A stretch of 64,000 bases of DNA from Antennarius striatus (taxonomy: Eukaryota; Chordata; Actinopteri; Lophiiformes; Antennariidae): NCBI RefSeq assembly GCF_040054535.1, contig NC_090785.1, forward strand, positions 17,622,501-17,686,500, in the 5' to 3' direction. Shown piece after piece: positions 39,363 through 49,541 of this stretch. The stretch's first letter is position 1, and the number at the start of each line of letters is the position of its first letter. The position numbers and the translations under genes are program-made. The notes beneath the pieces were generated by a model. It was not told where the DNA came from and did no database searches. It was given only the letters and a program-made list of their open reading frames with translations.

Positions 39363-39644
39363 TCAACGTTGCTCACGATTTGCCCCTAATTGAGAGCTTG
39401 CTGCCCCCCTATTCCTGCTCTTCTGTCCCTGAGTAGAATGTGGAGGCCACTGCTGGAGGTAAGAGTTTGGGCTGCTTTGTGTTGGTGACGGGCTATTACT
39501 GGTTGCCTGTGCCTCTGGATGTGCTTGTTTCCAAGCAGTGACAGGGTAGAGCAGATGCATGGCAATTCCTTGTCCTGGCTTCTGGAAAGCTGCTATCAAG
39601 TTTCCGATTTGCCGGAAATATCGCTTTTTCACACCAGGAGTGGT
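39363..39644 (-). CDS. sh2d1a: sh2d1a coding exon 3 (end of SH2 and C-tail)
   Basis: The acceptor GCATTTCAG is followed by [16 protein letters not shown] and [17 protein letters not shown], the C-terminal half of the SH2 domain. A Ser/Gln/Asn-rich tail (with [12 protein letters not shown]) then runs to TGA. The exon is 282 nt, phase 0. Human SAP splits its tail over another exon, but here the frame stays open without an obvious donor. Confidence 0.9.
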   Translation of the reverse strand, partial: TTPGVKKRYFRQIGNLIAAFQKPGQGIAMHLLYPVTAWKQAHPEAQATSNSPSPTQSSPNSYLQQWPPHSTQGQKSRNRGAASSQLGANREQR

Positions 39645-41659
39645 CTGAAATGCAAGAGGAAAAAAAAAAGTCAGCTTCTCCATCTCCACATCAAACTCCA
39701 CAGGGAAAAGAAGAGGGCAACTGGAAATAAGATTTGCTTTATAAAGGACGTCAGATTTTCTAAGAGTAAAGGCAGAAATCTAAGCTCAATGTGCAAAAGG
39801 AATGGGCCGGGAATCATTCAATTATATTTTTATCTGCTGCACTGATCCACAATGAGCTTGTATTGAAGTAAATAAAAGGCAAGCAACAACAAATAAGATG
39901 ATGCAAAAGAAAATCAATCTATAATAGCAGAGAAATGGCTGTAAAAAGATAGAGCATATACTCAAGGGCTTTAAAAGCTAAATTAGGAGGAATCTGTTTT
40001 TCAGTTTCCCCAGAAAGCATTCTCTCCTGTGGGCTTTTTTTTTTTTTTTTTTTTTAATATTTTATCAGTCAACAAAGATGCACTTACTGTCAGATTCATG
40101 TGTGACATCTAAGAAGTGCCCCATTATCTCAACAGCTTTACTGAATATGACAGAATTAAACTAAAATGACACAAAGATCATTCTTAGAAGTGATCTATGG
40201 CCTAAAACCAGACAAAAAAACGACTTGTTTATGGAGCTTCTTTTGCTGCAGCTGAGGTTCTATGTGACTTTTCATTTGGCTTTTATCTAAATCCAAACGT
40301 ATCAATGGTCTTCCAAGGAGTTTGGCATCACTTTAAATGCATTTCCCACTCTGGCAATGGTGTTATAATCTTGTCGAGTAAGGAATTTTTACAAAATGCA
40401 TCTTTCGAGTCCATCCATTGCAATCAATGGCGCCGTGAGAAATGGTGAAACTCATATTTTTTCAGTGCTTTGTGAAATCATTTAATAAAAGAGTGCACTT
40501 TGCACAGCAAAGCGATTTGGATGTTCCTGTGCCTGGCCACAAGTTTTACCTCTGTTCCCCCAGAACGTATTGTATTAAAGTGATTGATATTGCACATGAA
40601 TAATGCAAACTGTTATTGAGCTTGTAGTGAATCCTCCGTCTGTTTCATTGATGTTGTCACTAAAGAATGGGTGATGGTAAAATGCAGTTACAACACATCT
40701 AACTTAGTTGACAGTGAGAGATGCAGCCTGAAGATGTCTCTATACATCTGCGTCTCTGGGTATATTCACCAGCCCTCAGTGCTCAATAATATACTGTATA
40801 CAATCAAAAATGCTGTCAAATGCAGTTCTTGGTTTCCCATATCTGTAGTAATGCTGATGCTGATGTGTGGTCCTAAGCTGAAGTATGAACAGGGGCCGGG
40901 CCCCATCTCACAGAGTGTTATTTCTAAAGGGGGGGGGGGAATGCACTAATTTCTCAGAGCTGTCACTTGTAGAAAAAGAGGATTTGTTTCCTCAAATTCA
41001 CAGCGCGCTAATTTAGGCTGCCACCAAAACAGCCTCCAGAGCTAATGAACACCAACTGAAACAACGTGACGCGAAACTGTTTTGCTCGTTCTGCAGGGTT
41101 TCTGCTGGTGGACGGAGTCTGCTCAGTGCAAGAATAAAAGGAAAAGATTCGGTGCCTTACCTCTGCAGCCCATGAACCTGCGTTATTCTTGTGTAGTCTG
41201 TAAGTGTAGACACATTTGTGGCTCCTGCAAAGCACACAGAAACAACTCTGACCTTTCATTCATCTTTAATGAAATATTTGCCCTTATCATTAACACTGCG
41301 GTTCCCCTGGAGACTCACGTTTCACCAATAACACGAGGCCAAGACATTTTTTTTTTCATTTACTACTCCGATGGTTTGTGCTTTTAATTTCTTAAATGTG
41401 ATGACATCAATAACAGCAGAGAGCAAAGTTGTGTGTTAATTTGATTACTGTGGTGTCAAAGAAGTAGTAGAAAGGGAAAGAAATGTTTAAAAAATAAATA
41501 AATCAGAGTTTGTACTCACAGTACACAAAGGCAAAATGCACCTGGCGTGGAATCACTGTTACGGATCAGGTAGCACCCGTCCCGTCCGTCCTGGCCCAGC
41601 CGCCGTACCCCCTCTTCTTGTCCGATTGGTCCGTGGTAGACTGGCAGGTTTTCCATCAT
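39363..41659 (-). CDS. sh2d1a: SH2 domain adaptor SAP (SH2D1A), 3 exons
   Basis: This is a small free-SH2 adaptor that binds SLAM-family receptor tails in lymphocytes and recruits Fyn. Coding exons on the minus strand are 41659-41520, 41224-41161 and 39644-39363, all GT-AG. There are two consecutive ATG codons; the second (41656) has the better context and makes exon 1 137 nt, with exon 2 at 64 nt, sizes that match my memory of human SH2D1A. From that Met the protein is 160 residues. The phosphotyrosine-binding Arg is R32 in YLIRNS, T53 lies in YTYR, and the Fyn-SH3-contact Arg is R78 in KRYFRQI, all at human numbering. Its tail is about 30 residues longer than human SAP. The convergent arrangement with tenm1 also occurs in human Xq25. 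Confidence 0.9.
41161..41224 (-). CDS. sh2d1a: sh2d1a coding exon 2 (SH2 core)
   Basis: A 64-nt exon, phase 2 in and 0 out, between CTTTGCAG and GTAAGG. It encodes [20 protein letters not shown] plus the first base-completed Leu. Confidence 0.92.
41520..41659 (-). CDS. sh2d1a: sh2d1a coding exon 1 (SH2 N-terminal half)
   Basis: It encodes [10 protein letters not shown], the FLVRES-equivalent [10 protein letters not shown] and [10 protein letters not shown]. The donor is CT|GTGAGT (phase 2). If the second ATG is used the exon has 137 coding nt. Confidence 0.92.
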
Positions 41660-44600
41660 GGTAACTGGTACCTGATGCACCAGTATATCTTCTTTTTTTT
41701 ACTCCAAGCAACACTGGAAACACAGCTGAGGCAGATTTCCAGTCTTGTATTTAATGTGTGTTTTTCGTTATCTTAAGTATTTGTTAAAGAGCCTGACATT
41801 TCTCAAGCAGACTCTCTGGTTTCCCACTTTTTCACCCAGACTGACAGCAGCTCTTTCTAAACTCTAATCTTTACGGCTCGCTGCTCAACCCACCTCATCA
41901 TAAGACACACGCCACATGCACAAACACAGATGTAAAATGTGGGTTTGTGTATCTCTCAGGAAATGATTGTATTTTTTTGACAGGAAATAACTTCAAAGAT
42001 TCTAACTGAATATTTCCCCAACAATAGAAAGCACAAGAGAGGGATAAAAAATTTTTTTTTAAAAAGCAATATCGGCCTTTTCAAACAAGAAAATATATGT
42101 CGTGCTGGTGCAGTGACTTATACTGTATCCAGCTCAATTATCCAGGGGCCTTGCTCTGTTTTTTCCTATAACAGAAGTTGCAAACTTTGTCTATTTCTAC
42201 CGCAGTTTTAAGAATTAAGATGTATGACTTACTGGAGGAAGTTTTCACAGCCTTTACGTTCTCTGTACGTGAAGGCATTCTGGCATTCAGAACACATTAG
42301 TATAATTATAATAAATACAAGTTCATTATAAACAAAAAAATGAAAATATGAAAGTTAAATTAAAAAAATAGTCAATATTATAACAGGATTTTATGTGTAA
42401 CTAGTTGAGATGCAGCTAGGTTTATCTGCTTGCATGATAATTTAAGATTTTTTAAAGTTTTGTTCATCCTGTTTTTTTTTCCGAAATCTTTCTAGATTTA
42501 GATTAAAGCAGATTTGATGGAGCTGCTAACAAAAATATGTCTTGGACTCCAGTTGTGGGGTTTTTTTTTGGGATCAACCATTGAAAAGCAGCTGATTTGT
42601 TTGTTTTTTGTTTGTTTTTATTCAGTCTTAATCTTAAGTATAGTTTTTCAGTACTATTGAAATTGTTTCCCTGCCGTGGAACAGACTAGAGAAGATTGTA
42701 GTTACGCTGATAAAATATTGATGGCACCTCATATTTTTCTTCTCGTGGTAAACTTGGGATAAATCAGGAGCGTCGCTGATCTCTCTTCTTTAAACATGCA
42801 TCAAGGACACACACCTGTTCTCCAGGCATTGATAACAAAGCTGTGTGTGCATGAACATACTGTGGAGCTTCAGAGAACTCATCCTGCAATCTGTGCTGTC
42901 AGTCAGAAAGCTCTGCTGTGTCATTTTAAGAGCTTGGTGATTAAAATATCCAATGGTTGCAGCAGTGACATGCTGTTCACATTTACTCAAGCCTTCTGCT
43001 TGGCTAATTGAAGCCCATCAGCTGTGTGGGAATCACCAGTATTCTTGTTTTGTGTTCTTTTCATTCAAGCCATACATGTAAGTCGTTCATCCTGCCAAAG
43101 AGCTCCTGTGCAAAAGCCCTGGAGGAAGAATGGCACAGCGTTGGAGCAGCTCGCTCCTTGTAATGTAGATATTTTATGGGAATTTCTGCTTTTATGCATT
43201 CAGAAGCTATAACCTTCATGAGCCATCAGTCTGTGTCAGAGTCATCTTTCCCTCTGCTCCGTGAGATCATGATCACTGGGACTTGGGGGGGCTCTGTTTG
43301 GGTAAGCAGCAGCAGCAGTGGGATCTTCATCAGGGATTTTACAACTCTCTATCGCCACCCAGTGGCGAACTTTAAAAGATTAATGAGACATTATTACTGC
43401 AAGCAGCCTTTTCTGCCAGATGCCTTTCTTCTGTGTGGGGTGGGGGTGGGGGGGGGGTCATGCCCATGTGCGGAAACAGTTAGTCTGCCTTGGATATAAG
43501 TTTTAAAACAGAAAAAGGTAGATAGAATTAATTTCAGGCAGGAATGAAGCGATGAACCTTGTCAGTAATCACACTAGTGAACAACAGAGCTGCACCACAC
43601 TCCACTGGCGCTCACACACAGGCCAAGGCCGGCGCTGTGCTGTGTACAAATAGCAGACAGATACATCATTGATTATCTGGCGGCTCCCTCAACCAACACA
43701 ACTGGCAGGACTGGAATGCATTAAAAGCACATTAGCATCAGATTGTGATATCTGGACTTGATGTGTAAGGAATTCATGAGAGACATTCTGTAGGGGGGGG
43801 GGGGGGTGAGAGTGATGGTCCATCTGCTCATCCAAACAGTGGTTTTACTCCCCGGTGGGGAAACTCTCTGTCCCAGCTGTTGCAGGGTAAGACTTGGAAA
43901 AGCAAAGTAAATGGAATCGATTTCACAAAAGCATTGTATGAGTGGAACTGGAGTAAAGTTGACCTTACAGTCTCCTGCTTGAATGAAGGAATGGTGAAAA
44001 ATACCTGGAATGTTTTTAATAATCACAGAGACATTTTAGGGAAATGGAGTTAATTTTATATTTTATTGATAAGTCAAAGAAATGCAGTGGGGGTTTTGTT
44101 TTTTTTTAATATTCCTTAATCAGTCTTGACAGAAATGACACAAATGTTCCAATGTATGTGATTACACATATAATATCTCATGAGTACATTGTTCTCATAA
44201 TACATGCTAATAATAATCTTTTTGCATCTGTATTCCATTAATGTCTTGGCTCCTCCGATCAGAAAAGCCATCAGGCCATATTTGCACATCCAGTGACAGC
44301 AGAGGTAACAGTAGAATGTGACTTAATGACGAAAATGTTATTATAGCACAGATATGTACAATTTAATTCTGCTTCATGGCGCTGGAAAGCTCAACATCAT
44401 AAATGATCAAGGAACTCAAACCAAACAAACTGCGATAGTCTTGTGATGATCAGGCTGCAGTTCCAGTGTGATTGTTTGTTTGACCCAAAAACCCGACAAA
44501 TACTAATAGTTGATGAGGTCTTTGGTCTCTCGGGCGTGAAACATCTGCATATCTACATCCACTGAAACATTAACACTCACTTTAGTGAGTTTGAGTCCTC

Positions 44601-44792
44601 CTGGTGAAGTTCTTGATTGTCTTTCAGCTCAGCCCACCTTCTACTGTCTTTATAGAGCAGCAGCTCTGGGTGAATGTGACTGAGTTAACAGCTCTGTCTC
44701 ACATATCCATGCTTATTAGAGTTCAGCAGTCACTTGATGTTGGTGTAACTCTTCAGAGTGAGAGGCCAGTGGAGGGAAAGAAAATCCTTTTT
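41660..44792. other. Intergenic, sh2d1a upstream and agtr2 3' side
   Basis: No further exons were recognised. Short T-rich and A-rich runs and a G-rich tract near 43430-43460 are present. Minus-strand AATAAA at 44062-44067 could serve agtr2 (3' UTR about 730 nt). The sh2d1a promoter should lie just above 41660, but no TATA box stands out. Confidence 0.55.
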
Positions 44793-46040
44793 TTAAGCAG
44801 GGCCAGAGGGCTCTATAATTGCCAGGTCTTTAAAGTCACTAAGTTTTAGAGAAAAAGAGCTCAGCCTGGTGCTGAAGGAGCCCCTCTTCTGGCTGTGATC
44901 ATCCCCATGGGCATGAAGACAAACACACAGGTCCTTGCAGAGTCCCCCGAGACGGTCCCGAAAGTGGTTTCCAACAAAGCAGTAGAGGATGGGATTGATG
45001 GCTGAGTTGAAGAAGCCCAGGCAAAGGGTGAGGGGGGTGAGGTTATGGATGGTCCATTTTACCCAGCAGCTGTCCAGCCAGCCTTCGTTCCACAGGACGT
45101 CCAAGAAAGTCACGTAGTGGAACGGGAACCAGCAGATGAAGAAGCACAGGACCACGGCGGTCACTGTCCACAACACCCGCTCCAGCCCCCTGCCCTCCAG
45201 GGATCTGCTTGTGCTGCACCTGGGGCGCACGCACGGAGTCGAGGGTCTGTCTGGTTTCATGGAGCTCTCCTGGGATTTAAAGGAAGGTATGTTGGGAAGG
45301 TGTGACGTATTCTGCATTCTGGCCAGGCCTGTATCGGCCATCAAGTGTCTGCCAATAGCGTAGTAGCAACCAGAGATGATGAGCAGGGGCAGCAGGAAGG
45401 CCAGAGACATCTTCATCCAGACCAGAGTCATGTACCAGTCATAACTAGGGTAGGAAATCCCACAGGCCTTCACTCCGAGCTCCTCCAGGTGGTGAATGTC
45501 CCTCAGATAAAGTGATGGAAAGGTGCAAGCGCACGCCAAAAACCACACCAGAATGCACGCCAGCCGAGCACGCTTGTTGTTTCGAGTACTCTGGGAGCGT
45601 AGCGGTCGCACGATGGCCAAGTAGCGGTCCACACTCATACTGGTGATGAAGAAGATCGACGCGTAGAGGTTGAGGTTGTGGAGCGCTCCGGCAACTTTGC
45701 AGGCAATCCCACCAAAAGGCCAATTGTAGCCGTGGGAGTAGTAGACGGCCCACAGGGGGAGGGACAGCAGGAACAGGAGGTCGGACACACACAGGTTCAG
45801 CATGAAGGTGTTGGCTACAGTTGTCCGTGAGGCTCTGGCGTGAGCCAACACCCCCACTGCCAGGGCGTTGACGATGGTTCCCAGCACACAGATAATGGCG
45901 TAGATGGCAGGAATCACGGTGCTCATGGGAATGGAAGGCCAGTCAGAGCAGGAGCGATCAGAGGGAGCCAAAGAGGCGTTCAGATAGACGTCCGTTGAGG
46001 AGGTGGTGTTGAAAGGGGAGAGGTCAGTAGGGACTGCCAT
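44793..46040 (-). CDS. agtr2: Type-2 angiotensin II receptor
   Basis: A 415-residue class A GPCR in a single coding exon. Seven hydrophobic segments are clear, with DRY at 138-140 (YLAIV follows) and NPILY at 349-353. The ligand-site residues conserved in angiotensin receptors are present: W97 in LPLWAVYY, R180 in YLRD and K210 in WMK. The cysteine pairs C114-C193 and C31-C325 match the AT receptor pattern, and N11 and N21 are glycosylation sequons. Segments LYASIFFITSMSVDRY, EELGVKACG and YCFVGNHF point to AT2 rather than AT1, apelin or bradykinin receptors. The third intracellular loop is about 40 residues longer than in mammals. In the family it opposes AT1 signalling. Confidence 0.87.
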   Translation of the reverse strand: MAVPTDLSPFNTTSSTDVYLNASLAPSDRSCSDWPSIPMSTVIPAIYAIICVLGTIVNALAVGVLAHARASRTTVANTFMLNLCVSDLLFLLSLPLWAVYYSHGYNWPFGGIACKVAGALHNLNLYASIFFITSMSVDRYLAIVRPLRSQSTRNNKRARLACILVWFLACACTFPSLYLRDIHHLEELGVKACGISYPSYDWYMTLVWMKMSLAFLLPLLIISGCYYAIGRHLMADTGLARMQNTSHLPNIPSFKSQESSMKPDRPSTPCVRPRCSTSRSLEGRGLERVLWTVTAVVLCFFICWFPFHYVTFLDVLWNEGWLDSCWVKWTIHNLTPLTLCLGFFNSAINPILYCFVGNHFRDRLGGLCKDLCVCLHAHGDDHSQKRGSFSTRLSSFSLKLSDFKDLAIIEPSGPA

Positions 46041-46106
46041 TGTGGACCTGGGTGTGCCGTCACGTCACACAATCCCACTTCCCTCCTTTCAGTTTTCCAA
46101 GGTTAG
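46041..46106 (-). other. agtr2: agtr2 5' UTR part of the coding exon
   Basis: A good acceptor (TTTAACTTTATTCCCAG) sits 66 nt upstream of the ATG, so the coding exon probably begins at 46106. The start has context CCACAATGG. Confidence 0.6.
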
Positions 46107-46657
46107 CTGGGAATAAAGTTAAACAGGAGAGCATTAACAATTCAAGCTGCCTTTTATGGAGAAAAGAATGTTCCTACAAAGCAATCTTTATTAGCCATCG
46201 GACTCGATAACTAATCACATCAAAAATACATTACACCATTCCTGTCGAGCTGTAATGAAATACATACGAGGCTGCAATAATACGGCTGCTTAACAGACTC
46301 CACAGAAACATCTATTTGGTATTAATGACTGAATTTTGAAACATCCATGATTTAGATGACAAAAGTTTCAACTTAATTTTTCACTTTAATAGTTTTACGG
46401 GAGGCTCAGAAGTAATTTAAAGTGATCCCATTACAGTCTGGTGCACCAGAGGACTTCATTATTAATAACAACAAATAGAGAAGCAATCAGAATACGGGAA
46501 ATTAAACCATCTTTAACTTTTTCCAATTCAAAATAATAACTGGTAATTATGCTAAGATGGTGCTTGCTCTATCAAATCAAATTAAAATTAAAACATTATC
46601 TAATCAACCCAAGTTCTACAATATGATTTCTACCAACACAAAGGCAAACAGTTTTAC

Positions 46658-46810
46658 CTGTGTCAGTCCCAGCGGTGAGGAGGTTCTCAGTTTCTTCTTT
46701 TGGCTTCAGTCCATGTCTTAATAACTTCTTTTCCTCTCTAAAAGAAACATGTCTGGGCGTCCAACAACATGTGATGTCTCTGTGTGTGAAGCTAGCAGGA
46801 TGAAGGCTCT
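46658..46810 (-). other. agtr2: Predicted agtr2 non-coding first exon with uORF
   Basis: The candidate exon ends at donor GACACAG|GTAAAA (46658) and starts about 25-30 nt below a TATA box. It contains several upstream ATGs, including a 10-codon uORF plus stop at 46770-46738. A leader exon separated from a single coding exon matches mammalian AGTR2 structure. Confidence 0.5.
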
Positions 46811-46835
46811 GGGAAAACCAGATGAGGATGGAGGT

Positions 46836-46841
46836 CTTATA
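46836..46841 (-). promoter_or_regulatory. agtr2: TATA box of agtr2
   Basis: TATAAG follows a run of eight G on the minus strand and lies at the right distance upstream of the predicted leader exon. No other core promoter element was identified. Confidence 0.5.
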
Positions 46842-48362
46842 CCCCCCCCAGAACTCTCCTGATGATTGCACAATGCAGAAATCGCTTACACGTCACACCT
46901 TCATCACTATCAAGGGGCTGGACCATACCTGGACATGAGCCAGCGGAGAGACAGAGAGAGTGTGTGTGATAAAGAGAAAGAAAGAAGAGAGGAAACGTGA
47001 TTCTCTCTGTTTTACATTCTATCCCTCCTATCCGTAACAGAAGACAGGCAGAACTAAGAAAATCAAGTCAAGATGTTTGTTACAGTAATAGCCGAGTCTC
47101 TTGTGACTGCTGGCACACAACATTGTGTCACCCCTGATCGTAGCATGAGAACAGCGAGTTTGAGTTGTCAAACTTAACGCCCTAACTGTCCCAGCCGGGG
47201 CCTTTGACACTCAGAACGGCGGCTGTGTGTTAATTAGCAGAGCGTCGCACTTTGTGTCATATTCATCCTGCCAGCAGTCAGGATAAGCCATGGGAAATAT
47301 TTACTCTATCTCAGCGGAAGTCAAGCCAGCCGCCGGGATAGAGGGAGAAGTGGGAGGCCCAGTGTGGAAGACAGATGAGGAGGAGGATGAGCAGATTCTT
47401 CAGGGGGTGAAGGAGAAGATGGAGAGATGGAGAGAAAAAGAGTGGAGTTTCCCCTCAGTGGTTTTTCATTAAAGCCTCTGGTGAAACTTAATGACGGATG
47501 CGTACAAAGCTCCGAAAGTGATTACATCACAGCTCCTTTGATCAATGGTGTGAGCGCAAGCATCTTTCCTGCATGTGTGTCCATGTGTGCATCTCCACTT
47601 TAACACGACTGGATGTACTCAATCACACGCCTGGCGTGCATGCATCGACGCCATGAACTCACCTCTGTTTACATGTGTGTTCAGACGCAGGAGCATTCTG
47701 CTCCATTGAGTATCTATCAGGAGGCGACATCTTCTAATAGCCGTGGGAAAGCCGACGGTGAGGGTGATGGATGGAGGTGAGACAAAAAGCTGCAGATTGT
47801 GAAGGCCTCAGATGGAAAGCTCTGGCTCTTCTTTCTTCTTTTTAGAAATTGGAAATGTGGCAAGCAGGACTGTGAAAACAGAAAATTCATAATGATCTGG
47901 TATGCAAGGTATGCACAGTTTGCTCACACTTATGCACACAATGCAGAGGAGCCAAAGGCCTTAGTCATAAAGTGCGATAACTAAAAACAGATATTTATCG
48001 TGTCCTGCCAGCCAAAACAAATAGATGACAGATGAAATTGATCTGTGTCTCTGTCTCCACACAGCTCCTCTATAATCCAGCAGTGGAGAGTCAGAACACT
48101 GACTCCAGTGGATCGACTGCAAGGTCACGGCTCAGCTCCTCCACTTTTGACTAAACTAGGAACACGTGACAGCTGGAGTTTAGCTAATAGTTACCTACAA
48201 CATTAAGATTCAATAGAAAGACCCAACATCAGTTCATAAGACACATGATGCACAAGCTGAGCTATCAACATTAGCTGCAGCTAGCAGTATGAACATTCGT
48301 CTAGGTTGCATGCATGTAGCACACTTTAGTTTTCCTATTTATAATATATACTGTATATAACA

Positions 48363-48560
<198 letters not shown>

Positions 48561-49211
48561 TGTATATGCATGGTGATTCAATGCTTACATATTTTTATGC
48601 TCTGCCAGCAGTGTGTTCTATGCTTCCTAGTCTGAGTGTCTGTTTGTCTCAAGGTTATTCATTCCTTTTTAAAGCGTTAGAATTTTATGAAAGCAACACG
48701 GATCTGACCAGAACAGACCTCGTTATATTTTAGATTGTATCAGGATAAAATGGTAGATTCAAGAATTTGTTTTACTTTAACAGTCGGAGGTTTGAAATCC
48801 CTTCATTTCTTTTTGCAGGGAACAATCGATGAGTAAAAACAATTAGCATATTCAAGGGCTGGTTTCTATGTGTGCATTTTGGTGTGGATCCAAACAAATG
48901 TGATCACATTATCATTCCATTATGATAACAGAGCTGTGGTTGAGTTTGGATTTGGAGTCTTTATTGAATCATTGACAGTGTTTTGGCTTTGGAGGGGGTA
49001 CAGTATGTGCTCTACTGAGTAAAGTTCCACTTCTGGGTCTGTTTCTTGTTTCTTGTAAGAAAAGATTTGATATTTTTATTTAAGCTTCCTACTCTCTTTT
49101 CTGTTGCATTTGCTTTTTATGCAGTTGTTTTGGCCAGAACCCCCAAGGTTTTTCAGCAGCACAAAAAGATCAGAGTATCATGCTGCCCGATGCTAGTCAA
49201 CATGAAAATAA

Positions 49212-49262
49212 GATGTTTATTCATCCCAAAGTGGGAAATTTGGATGTTGCAGTAGACTGTGA
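49212..49262 (-). repeat. SINE 3'-tail fragment
   Basis: TTTATTCATCCCAAAGTGGG resembles the tail of the SINE at 17140 (plus-strand reading TTATTAATCCCCTGTGGGG) and, as there, lies close to a CA array. Only the tail is recognisable. Confidence 0.5.
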
Positions 49263-49333
49263 AATCAGAGCACACAGAATAACTACTCTCCATGAAAAAA
49301 GTATGTGTGCATGTGTACTTACATATATACATG

Positions 49334-49336
<3 letters not shown>

Positions 49337-49416
<80 letters not shown>

Positions 49417-49478
49417 GTACTGTATATATATATATACACACACACACACAGTATATATAGTGCATGTATGTATATACA

Positions 49479-49540
<62 letters not shown>
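49337..49540. repeat. Compound (CA)n and (AT)n microsatellite
   Basis: A CA array to about 49409, a short mixed segment with CAGTATATA motifs, then an AT array from about 49477 to 49537. Confidence 0.95.

Positions 49541-49541
<1 letters not shown>

Noticed and set aside
47290-47472. A 60-codon plus-strand frame beginning MGNIYSISAE
   Set aside because: It has a fair start context but is short and low in complexity, and no adjoining exon was found.
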